From Tubulanus polymorphus (lineage: Eukaryota > Nemertea > Palaeonemertea > Tubulaniformes > Tubulanidae): a stretch of DNA of 64,000 nucleotides. The translations under genes and the position numbers were made by a program. Positions within the stretch are counted from its first letter, which is position 1. Each line of letters begins with the position of its first letter. Under the pieces are notes generated by a model. It was not told where the DNA came from. It did no database searches and worked only from the letters and a program-made list of their open reading frames with translations. This document shows positions 56,701 to 64,000 of this stretch, piece after piece. Location: NCBI RefSeq assembly GCF_964204645.1, contig NC_134030.1, positions 1,961,855 through 2,025,854 on the forward strand. Direction: 5' to 3'.

Positions 56701-59700
56701 CATCATAGTTCGGAAGATTATAACTTTTCAACCGCACTTCGGCAATCAACGTTTCAGAAATTCTTCTCTATGGTAAACTGAAACTTCCAATTATATCTCA
56801 GATTCAAAATGAAAAAATTGAGAGTTAATTGGTTGGATTCTTAGCAGATGGAATCAGGAAAAACAACGTGCGTGACAGGGAAAAATTAAGTCAAATAAAA
56901 GTGGTCGCCATGTAGATCTGTACTTTGATTCCTATTCCGAGATCAAATGCCCTGTTTCATTCCGGGTAGGGTTTGTAAGGGAAACTTAAAAAATGATAAT
57001 ATGGACAATCGTCTCATTTCAAAGTTAAAAATCTACATATAACTCTAATTCTTAATATTTCATTACAATTCTGAAAATTTCAATTTTTATTGCAGTTTTT
57101 TTATTTGCCGATGGCTATAGTCGGAGTTCCACCGTCATTGTATTTGGTGCACGCACATTTTAACTTGCTGTTCCAGTTTTGGGTTCACACAGAGGTACGC
57201 CTTAAACACAATCGAAAAAATTATTCGCAATAGAATTAGATACCGGTACATCTGCTGAAAAAAATCAAACCACTAAAATTTATTCTATTTCTATCTCTTC
57301 AGATGTTAACTGGTGTATTTTGATGAATTCAATGATTTGATTATTAATTGAATTACAGATTGTAGGTAAATTAGGACCACTGGAGTATATACTGAATACA
57401 CCGAGTCTTCATCGCGTTCATCACGGTAGAAACAGATATTGTATCGATAAAAACTATGGTGGAACTTTGATTATCTGGGATTTATTATTCGGTAAGATCT
57501 GAATTTGTAATTGATCATCAGTTACACAGTTGACTGTGGATCCAGTTCCACAGTTTACTGTGGATCCAGTTCCACAGTTGACTGGATCCAGTTCCGCAGT
57601 TGACTGTGGATCCAGTTCCACAGTTGACTGTGGATCCAGTTCTACAGTTGACTGTGGATTCAGTTACACAGTTTACTGTGGATCCAGTTCCACAGTTGAC
57701 TGGATCCAGTTCCGCAGTTGACTGTGGATCCAGTTCCACAGTTGACTGTGGATCCTGTTCCGCAGTTGACTGTGGATCCAGTTCCACAGTTGACTGTGAA
57801 TCTAGATACACAGTTGACTGGATCCAGTTCCACAGTTGACTGTGGATCCAGTTCCACGGTTGACTGTGGATCCAGTTCCACAGTTGTGAGGGTCTGATGT
57901 GACTGTGGATCCAGTTCAACAGTTGTGTTGGTCTGATGTTACCGTGGATCCAGTTCCACAGTTGTGTGGGTCTGATGTGACTGGATCCAGTTCCACAGTC
58001 GTGTGGATTTAATTTGACTGTGGATCCAGTTCCACAGTTGTGTGGGTCTGATGTGATTGGATCCAGTTCCACAGTAGTTTGTAAATTATCTGTAAGTTAT
58101 AGATGAAATGCACTGTTTTATTTTCTAAGGTACATACGCCAGTGAAACTGATGAAGTTGTTTATGGTTTAGTTCATCTAGTCAATACCTTTGACCCGATC
58201 CACATACAAGTAAGTAATTAGAGCATCTTGAATTTTCTGATAGCTGATGGCATAGACCTGTGTAGAATATTAGATATAACAGCTTTATTCTTTAACCCTT
58301 TCAGTGCTGGCTAATTAATACCCTATAGCGCTGAAGATAATTTGAAAATTCTGAAAAATTCCACCTTAGTGTGTTGAATAATGGGAATAGCACTATAGTG
58401 CGTCTACACCATGGCGCGGTATATCGATAGTTATTAATATTTCACTATGTTTGACAGGTGCTGCCATCATTCAAGAGAGATAATTAGTAATGACTAATTA
58501 AATCAATACACTGCAGTGCGGTGTACTAGCAAAATCCATTACTGACTCGTACACCGCAATGCGGTGTAGATTCACTGAAAGGGTTAACCAAACTCAGACA
58601 TCCAATTCACATGACAATCATACAATTGATCCTTGTTCAGATCATTGCACATCACATTACACATAAAGTTATACTCAAACAAAAATCAAGACATTACCAC
58701 ACTAGATACCTAGTTCTGAATTAGTAGTGGCGTTAGAAGTGCAGCGCCAAGAGCCGGGGCAATAATTTACTGAATGACGTTTCTTTTTTCTTCAAATACC
58801 ACGTTTTTGAAGAAACTAAGTAAATTCGCCACGCCAATATTTAGAACCAGTCCGTAATCGGCATTTGGCCGCGGCAATCAAAAATTGCTTCCAACGCGCC
58901 TGATTAGCAGTTCTTAACCAGAGACAATTACAGGTTGAAACTGCCAGATTGAGTTTAGCAGAGACGGATTTTGTCATATTACATTATCAACGAATAAACT
59001 GATAAGTAATTGACTTATGATGTCTCGATAGCTATGTCTAGATAGATGTCTCCTTGTAGTTGTTATGAAAGGAATTTTATTTACGTTAGGAAAGCATGTT
59101 TCCGCTGATACTCAGCTCCCTGTGTATGCAACTTGTCTGTATTTTGTATTTTTCAGTTGTGTCATTTTAAATGGGTTTGGAGTCAGTTTTGGGAAAAGGA
59201 CGGTTTGAAGAATAAATTGTCGGTGATTTTTAAAGGCCCCAGCTGGAAACCCGGCGAATCGCGTCTCGGTTATAGATTGGATTTTCCTGAAGTAAGTGGA
59301 TCATTCGAATCTATCGTTTGTAGTCGATTAGAATTAATGAAACAACGTGAATTTCTTTCTGAGAACCACGGCATGGAATTATATTTAGGAATTGTTTGAA
59401 AAGTATGCATATTATTTTATTTCTCTCCAGGTATCTGCCCCTCAGCCACGGTACGACCCACAGTTGCCGACGTGGTGTGGTGTCTACATTCTATTGCATA
59501 CTGGTTTATTGGTATTTGGATATTTATGGTTATTGAATATTTCTGAGGTGCGTAACTGTGCTAGTCGATGTGCGCTATGTCATCGGTGCTACAAAAATAA
59601 CAATTACAATTGTGAATTTTGGCGAAAGCAAATATATTTCATAACTCTTATTCTATTTTTGATAAATTTTGATTTTGAGAGGATGTGCACTACGCTATCG

Positions 59701-61251
59701 AAATATCAACGCTAGCCTATTTGCTGGTCAATTAGCGATTTATTCAAATCCGAAATAATTTCATCAATCCTTAATATTAATATAGAACTTATATTATTTA
59801 TTATTGACAAATATTAAGCAATACGCAGGGGTCGATCCAGCCGGTGAATTTCAGTATATTCCTAGAAATTATTGCTCAATGATATGCCAGCCGTGCTGCT
59901 TATTAACGAGGGGTTTGGGGTTGCTCCCAAAAGAATAAATTTGATAAATTACTATTTTTCCTTGTATTTAAAGGCATTCTGGACCTGTTAGATTAGGTAG
60001 GGGTCATTCATTTATTACGTAAGCATTAGGGGAGGGGGAGGGGTCGGTACAATTGTGTACTGTAATGCTTAATGTATATGATAAAACGGCTGATTTTGCG
60101 TACTGAGGGGGAGGGGGGGTTGAAAATTTCAAATTTTATGCGTACGTAATAAATGAATGATCCCGTTCTTATAGAAAATATGCTATTCATAGTTTTCTGA
60201 CTACTCTGGAATGGAATATAGCTTGGATCTGACACTGATTCGTGTTACTTTTCAAGGTGTAAATAAACTTTCAAGTTAATTTTCTTGTTCATATTTTGTA
60301 GATACTTCAACAGGTGCTAGTCATTGCCGGTGTTCTTTATATACTGTTTGCTTTATCGTCAATTGGATGGATATGTGATCGTAGGTATGTCGTCATATTT
60401 TAAGATTTCAGACCGGGTTCTTTTCGATTCTATCGTGTATTTTATTGTCGTGGTTCGGGTGTTTGACTCATGACCTTGAGGTGGTAGTAGTATTGGAAGT
60501 GCAGCGACTGCAGCGGCAATAATTTACTGAATGACGCTTTTTTTTTTGAATACCACGTTTTTGAAGAAATTAAGTAAATTTGCCGTGGCAATACTAAGAA
60601 CCTGTCCAAAATCGGCATTTGGCTGCGGCAATCAAAAATTGCCTCCAATGCCCCTGGGACGGGTGGAAGAAAGAAAAAATGATAACCAATTTTTGGAATC
60701 ATTGGAATCAAAACATTCAACTGCCTGGGTAATATAGAACTCATTAATTGACCATTTCCCCCAATGTACGTAAATAGTTTTCTAGATTCTAGGACAATTG
60801 CCCTCCCGAATATAATCCTCTTTAATTTGGATTAATGCAACCTAATTACTAAACTTAGAAATCAATTTGTATATTATTGCATGTAGATTTATAAGATATA
60901 GAATGACTGATGTTGTGTGCAGATCAAAACTTTAAAAAGATTTAATTTGGCGGGGGGCAATTTATTGTCCTGATACCAATTTTCCGTGAACTGGTTCATA
61001 CTTAATGACAAACTGTCTCTATTTTCAGAACGTTCGCGCCTATTGTTGAATTACTCCGCTGTCTCTTTACGATCACCGTATATTTAATGTGCCGTGATTA
61101 CATACATTCATCAAATGATATCATCAAGGTTCCACCGGTCGCGATTGTGTTTGAATTGGCGAACGTGTTTTTCATATTTTCGGCGGTGCTGTGGTCGATT
61201 CAATCTTACAAACAATTCTTCAACACTTCTAAATCAACGAAAACCCAATGA
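53724..61251 (+). CDS. AGMO: AGMO, alkylglycerol monooxygenase (TMEM195)
   Basis: ER membrane di-iron, tetrahydrobiopterin-dependent enzyme that hydroxylates and so cleaves the ether bond of alkylglycerols and lyso-ether lipids. Exons: 53724-53855, 54063-54190, 55921-56069, 56669-56772, 57096-57194, 57359-57491, 58130-58209, 59157-59291, 59431-59547, 60302-60384, 61029-61251. They total 1,383 bp, 460 residues (human 445). The fatty-acid-hydroxylase histidine motifs are all present: HRMAH (exon 3 into 4), HQVHH (exon 4) and HRVHH (exon 6), with the intervening HAHFNLLFQFWVHTE and the conserved GTYASETDEVVYGL. Hydrophobic segments lie at both ends (FFSLAVLEAIIAPL; VYILLHTGLLVFGYLWLL; VLVIAGVLYILFAL; AIVFELANVFFIFSAVLW). 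Introns carry a LINE tail, two piggyBac-like MITEs, a 24-bp minisatellite and other elements. It shares its promoter region with G6PC. Confidence 0.96.
54955..55212 (+). mobile_element. 3' end of an L2/CR1-type LINE
   Basis: In frame, CTGCCCCTGTTTTATGGAAT encodes APVLWNNLPLTLRTS, the usual C-terminal motif of jockey/L2/CR1 reverse transcriptases, soon followed by stops. The segment ends AGCGGTATATAAAT with an (ATT)n microsatellite, the hallmark tail of L2-type LINEs. It is a 5'-truncated dead copy in AGMO intron 2. Confidence 0.75.
55606..55886 (+). mobile_element. piggyBac-like MITE in AGMO intron 2
   Basis: CCCTTTCAGTGCTGACTAAT at the left and CACTGAAAGGC at the right, flanked by TTAA on both sides (55,602 and 55,887), the piggyBac target-site hallmark. 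Inside are two hairpin-forming TACACCGCA/TGCGGTGTA pairs. The right end lies only 30 bp before the AGMO exon-3 acceptor. Confidence 0.8.
57530..58076. repeat. 24-bp minisatellite (MITE-end derived) in AGMO intron 6
   Basis: About 20 units of GTTCCACAGTTGACTGTGGA-TCCA, later ones changed to GTTCCACAGTTGTGTGGGTC-TGATGTGACTGGATCCA. Each unit has a TCCACAGT/ACTGTGGA inverted pair. Frames open on both strands (up to 184 residues) result from the 24-bp period. Confidence 0.93.
58296..58583 (+). mobile_element. piggyBac-like MITE in AGMO intron 7, intact ends
   Basis: Perfect 11-bp ends CCCTTTCAGTG / CACTGAAAGGG with TTAA on both sides (58,292-58,295; 58,584-58,587), 288 bp between. Same internal sequence as 55,606. 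Non-coding, so any transposition would depend on a piggyBac transposase elsewhere. Confidence 0.85.
58722..58905. repeat. dispersed repeat, copy 1 (AGMO intron 7)
   Basis: Shares GGCAATAATTTACTGAATGA, ATACCACGTTTTTGAAGAAA and GCGGCAATCAAAAATTGC with 60,488-60,660, in the same orientation. It is probably a transposon, but no clear ends are visible. Confidence 0.65.
60001..60163. mobile_element. MITE with GGGTCATTCATTTATTACGT ends and G-runs
   Basis: Left end GGGTCATTCATTTATTACGT (60,001) is mirrored by ACGTAATAAATGAATGATCC (60,143-60,162). Inside each arm is a G-rich tract (GGGGAGGGGGAGGGG at 60,030; GGGGGAGGGGGGG at 60,107) that could form G-quadruplexes. It lies in AGMO intron 9. Confidence 0.8.
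60488..60660. repeat. dispersed repeat, copy 2 (AGMO intron 10)
   Basis: Second member of the family at 58,722-58,905, about 1.8 kb away in the same gene. Confidence 0.65.
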
Positions 61252-61297
61252 ACAATAATTGAATTCTGTTTCTAATTCATCACAATACTGAAGTCAT

Positions 61298-61405
61298 CTG
61301 GATCCAGTTCCACAGTTGTGAGTTAGAGTTGACTCTGAGTTAAAGTTAGTTCATTTTCAATGAGTTAACTCAGGGTCAAATCTTAACTGTGGAACTGGAC
61401 CCTGT
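61298..61405. mobile_element. MITE with CAGTTCCACAGTTGTGAG ends
   Basis: Left end GGATCCAGTTCCACAGTTG, right end CTTAACTGTGGAACTGGACC, middle GTTAGTTCATTTTCAATG; same family as 21,030-21,146. It lies in the AGMO 3' UTR, 47 bp after the stop. Confidence 0.75.
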
Positions 61406-61767
61406 ATTTTTTAGTACCAACCTGTATTTGAAATCAATCTGCTGTAAGTAGATTTAATTATTTGGATGCGTCAACATAATGATCACCCCAAGTTTGACTC
61501 TGGTGGTGTACTTAATTGTCTATGACTTTTGAGATGTTTATTATGAAGTTGCTTTAAAATTTTGCACTAATATGAACAATCACTTTTTGAACTAATTGAA
61601 TTCATAAGTGTCATAAATGTCAATCAATGTTTCCTGGCAATTCACTCTCTTCCTATTGATTCGATGAATCTATCCCTGTTCCCAGGAAATGTCAAACATT
61701 CAGAGAACTTAAGACGAATCAGTATTTTTTAGAGATTATCGTTTAATTTTACATTGTTATATTTCTG

Positions 61768-62046
61768 GGTGGCCACTGACCTGGAAAACCTGGAAAACTC
61801 AGGCAAACAGAAAACATCTAGAAAAAATCAGGCAAAACTCAGTGAATTTGAAAAATTTGACAAAAAACTCTGATAATGCTATCAAACATGTTATCGGTAC
61901 ATGATTAAATGAAAATCGAATGAATTGTAGCATATATTAAATCTAGAAATTTCTCTGATTCACTCATGGAATTTTGTGAAATCGATTGGAAAAATCAGAT
62001 AAAACTCCAGGGATTGTTAATAAACAGGTAAAAAGTGGTCACTCTG
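61768..62046. mobile_element. DNA element with GGCCACT/AGTGGTCAC ends
   Basis: Starts GGGTGGCCACTGACCTGG and ends AAAAAGTGGTCACTC. CTGGAAAACCTGGAAAACTC and similar A-rich repeats inside echo the reverse complement near 62,000 (ATAAAACTCCAGGGA). It is non-coding and inside the likely AGMO 3' UTR. Confidence 0.5.
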
Positions 62047-62137
62047 TATTTGTTATCGATAATAAAGTTTATTTGATGTTGAATGATGTTTTATAATGAT
62101 TTAATGATTTGAGAGATTTTTGTGATTTATACTGCTG

Positions 62138-62147
62138 AATAAATAAA
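62138..62147 (+). terminator. AGMO polyadenylation signals (overlapping AATAAA)
   Basis: AATAAATAAA gives two overlapping AATAAA signals 887 bp after the AGMO stop; an earlier AATAAA is at 62,061. Motif and position only. Confidence 0.5.
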
Positions 62148-62199
62148 GATATTTTACAATCGATTCAAAAGTAATTGTTTTATTGTATCCTCGGTAAAT

Positions 62200-63183
62200 G
62201 GACTGCAAACATGTAACGTGTCCTTTACACGGGCGGATCCTGGTTCCAATTTTGACTCTGCCTCACCGAAGAAAAAAGGGCCCTTTTTTCAAAATACTTT
62301 ATAGAAAATACTCGAGACCGGTACAACTGGATATTCGAAACTCAGGAAACCAAGGAAACAATTGTTTGACGCACACGCGCTCAGGAAATTTTGTCTGATT
62401 AAGACATTTGAAAGTTTTAAAAATTTATTTAGAATTTTTTCTTTTTTTACAAGAAGTGTATTTCGGATATTTTGAGTGCCTCGCGCGGGTGGTGCATGTG
62501 AGGTATCGTAAATCCGCCACAGTTCAGAGACAAGGTCCATGCAGGTGATAATATTTTCTTCATTCCCTGCCCTAATCAACCCTGGCTGCTGTAGCCCAAA
62601 CCTTTTCCCAATCCCTGACCCTAAACCCATTCAGTCCATAACCCTGGTTACCACTTGGCCGTGAGCCCTGATTTCTGCGGTTGAAAAAGCCACCATTTCG
62701 TGTATCGGGTCACCAGTGTCATGCGCAAGAAATATTTGTAAATTGATTAAAAAAATTATCGAAAATAGAGGCGTTGATTTTCCTAATCGTAATTGCTAGT
62801 CATGTGGATCATCTAATCAAATCAGATTTTCACACCAGGATAAATTTGACGATTTGTTCAAAATGGCTGACAAGGAAATAATGTCCCTGATGGTTATTGA
62901 CCTAAGAGAGAGTAGAGTATATTTACAATTGACAAACAGCATTAAATAGATCCCCGAAAAGTCGATGTATTAGGATCGTACTCTATATCGAGGCATGAGT
63001 GACATTTTCAGTGCCCAAGCAAAATTACGCAGTTAGATTTTACTCTATTATTATTTATTCTAACTCCTGATATACGCCAAATATAAATTGAGAAATTTGT
63101 CTTTATCAGACTTTTATTTCGTGCGCAGACTAATATTTTAGTTTATGTACATTCACCGAAAGGCCGTTGTTGGTGCGTAAATC
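62200..63183. other. intergenic stretch, no gene seen
   Basis: Contains a hAT-end fragment (GGGCGGATCCTGG at 62,231) and weak CCCTAA-like motifs near 62,600. Short open frames exist on both strands, but none resembles a known protein. Confidence 0.5.
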
Positions 63184-63335
63184 CTGACCGTAAAGTGCTG
63201 CCTCTATATATAACATTGGCGGCGAATACGTGAACTAACGCCACGGGAGATATTTCTTACTGTGGCATGCGAGTAAGAAGTTAGTTCAACTATTCGCCGT
63301 CAATGCTTTATACAGGGGCAGCACGTGACGGTTGA
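63184..63335. repeat. inverted repeat related to the G6PC/AGMO promoter
   Basis: The left arm (63,184-63,239, CTGACCGTAAAGTGCTGCC through GTGAACTAAC) is mirrored by the right arm (63,280-63,335, GTTAGTTCAAC through GCACGTGACGG). Between them TTCTTAC and GTAAGAA form a 7-bp hairpin around TGTGGCATGCGA. Each arm has a TATA-like block (TATATATAA; TTTATA) and matches the single arm at 53,580-53,640. Confidence 0.8.
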
Positions 63336-63387
63336 GATTTTCAAAATGTAATCGACGCGTGCTGGTAGTAGTGAGGTGTGTTTGGAA

Positions 63388-63411
63388 TTAGGGTTAGGGT
63401 TAAGGGTTAGG
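63388..63411 (+). repeat. short TTAGGG-type repeat
   Basis: Four imperfect TTAGGG/TTAAGGG units, identical to the animal telomere motif but only 24 bp long. It lies between the promoter-like inverted repeat and the G6PC-like exon. Confidence 0.6.
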
Positions 63412-63426
63412 ATCAGAGTTGAGAAA

Positions 63427-63486
63427 ATGATGATGGATGTACTACATGTGAATGGAGTTTTATTCATTCAATATTTTACAAATATT
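63427..63486 (+). CDS. G6PC-like first exon (second copy, rest outside window or lost)
   Basis: Encodes MMMDVLHVNGVLFIQY then FTNI, against MMDVLHVNGVLFIQYLQIQFK in the G6PC gene at 53,526. Over the 15 aligned codons five differ, all at synonymous positions. After Tyr an extra T shifts the frame, but a new donor ATT|GTAAAG at 63,487 keeps phase 0, as in G6PC exon 1. The upstream sequence also matches the G6PC promoter. No second exon is recognisable before 64,000. It could be the start of a linked G6PC paralogue running out of the window, or an orphan fragment. Confidence 0.55.
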
Positions 63487-63645
63487 GTAAAGATGAATAG
63501 AAATTATTGAGAAAACTAATATTATCTAGTTGTACGAATTCCTATTTTTGAATGAAAAATCCTATTTTCGAAAAAAAAATCCTTTTTTATTTGATTTTAA
63601 CTCATTTGATTTTAGATTAATCATCGGCTTGATCGTCCTGACCCG

Positions 63646-63822
63646 GGGCCGGTTTCACAAAGCATAATTAACTTTAATTATAGTTAGGACCTAAATCATG
63701 ATTAAATTTCCTTAATCATGATTAGTTAATTACGATTAAAATTCGGTTTCACGAAAGGGTTTGATTACAAAATTAACTAATTACATAATTAGGCAACTTA
63801 ATTACAATTTAACTGTATCAAA
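63646..63822. mobile_element. decayed inverted-repeat element with GGTTTCAC ends
   Basis: GGGCCGGTTTCACAAAG and CGGTTTCACGAAAG surround repeated AATCATGATTAA blocks and runs of TTAATTA. It belongs to the GGGCCCAGTTTCAC family seen at 2,324, although the ends here are direct copies of each other, so one or two damaged elements may be present. Confidence 0.45.
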
Positions 63823-63987
63823 ATGGCGGAACTTGAGACAGCCATTTGCTGTCCAAGCATCAACAACAGGAACAACCTTCCTTGTTTAGAGGAAAAGAGA
63901 AATTCACTCCTTTGGGAGTTAAAGATTGCTCTGAAAGGTCTCAGGAACCAGTGGAAAAACTTAGCAAGATGTCTCAAAAGTTTTTAA
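63823..63987 (+). CDS. short open frame, 54 residues, unknown
   Basis: ATGGCGGAACTTGAG opens a 54-residue frame ending TAA at 63,985, with start context AAAATGG. It is rich in Leu, Lys and Asn with a C-terminal basic helix (KGLRNQWKNLARCLKSF). Composition is less AT-rich than its flanks, and it begins directly after a transposon-like element, so it may be a transposon gene or the first exon of a host gene. I do not recognise it. Confidence 0.3.
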   Translation: MAELETAICCPSINNRNNLPCLEEKRNSLLWELKIALKGLRNQWKNLARCLKSF

Positions 63988-64000
63988 ATAGAAACTCACC

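Noticed and set aside
57518-58072. 184-residue minus-strand frame and overlapping plus-strand frames
   Set aside because: They follow from the 24-bp minisatellite period inside an AGMO intron, with frames open on both strands.

Overview
The window is from an animal nuclear genome. It is AT-rich, has short introns with GT/AG ends, ER-retention and cilia genes, tRNA-derived SINEs, an L2-type LINE tail and many terminal-inverted-repeat elements. The protein sequences look bilaterian. Gene content and style suggest a marine spiralian (for example a mollusc), but I cannot fix the phylum from the sequence alone.

Layout. 1-13.5 kb (+) holds the last 20 exons of TTC21B/IFT139 (retrograde ciliary transport). 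Convergent with it at 14.1-16.9 kb (-) is METAP1D, a mitochondrial methionine aminopeptidase. A 181-bp divergent promoter separates METAP1D from a CNPY2-type canopy gene at 17.1-19.4 kb (+), which has an unusual charged tail ending in KDEL. From 19.5 to 46.1 kb I find no host gene. The stretch contains MITEs, a ~37-bp AT-rich satellite (23.2-24.6 kb), a 63-bp satellite (26.4-27.16 kb) and three tandem copies of a 5.1-6.0 kb unit (27.16-43.88 kb). Each unit carries a cluster of AGGTGGCGC (CTCF-core-like) sites. At 46.2-47.4 kb (+) lies a rearranged canopy paralogue that kept exons 1, 2 and 6, lost exons 3-5 and still reads in frame. At 50.0-53.5 kb (-) is glucose-6-phosphatase (G6PC family), head to head over 197 bp with AGMO (alkylglycerol monooxygenase) at 53.7-61.3 kb (+). 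At 63.2-63.5 kb a second copy of the G6PC promoter and first exon appears on the + strand, pointing out of the window.

All four main gene models close in frame across every inferred splice junction: 1,020 residues visible for TTC21B, 355 for METAP1D, 268 for CNPY, 363 for G6PC and 460 for AGMO. The genes do not form one pathway. Two ER genes (G6PC, AGMO) share a promoter region, and METAP1D and CNPY share another. The most notable observations are the canopy-derived gene lacking its core domain, the CTCF-like arrays inside the large tandem repeat, the duplicated G6PC start exon with only synonymous changes before its splice end, and a minisatellite apparently built from a MITE terminus.
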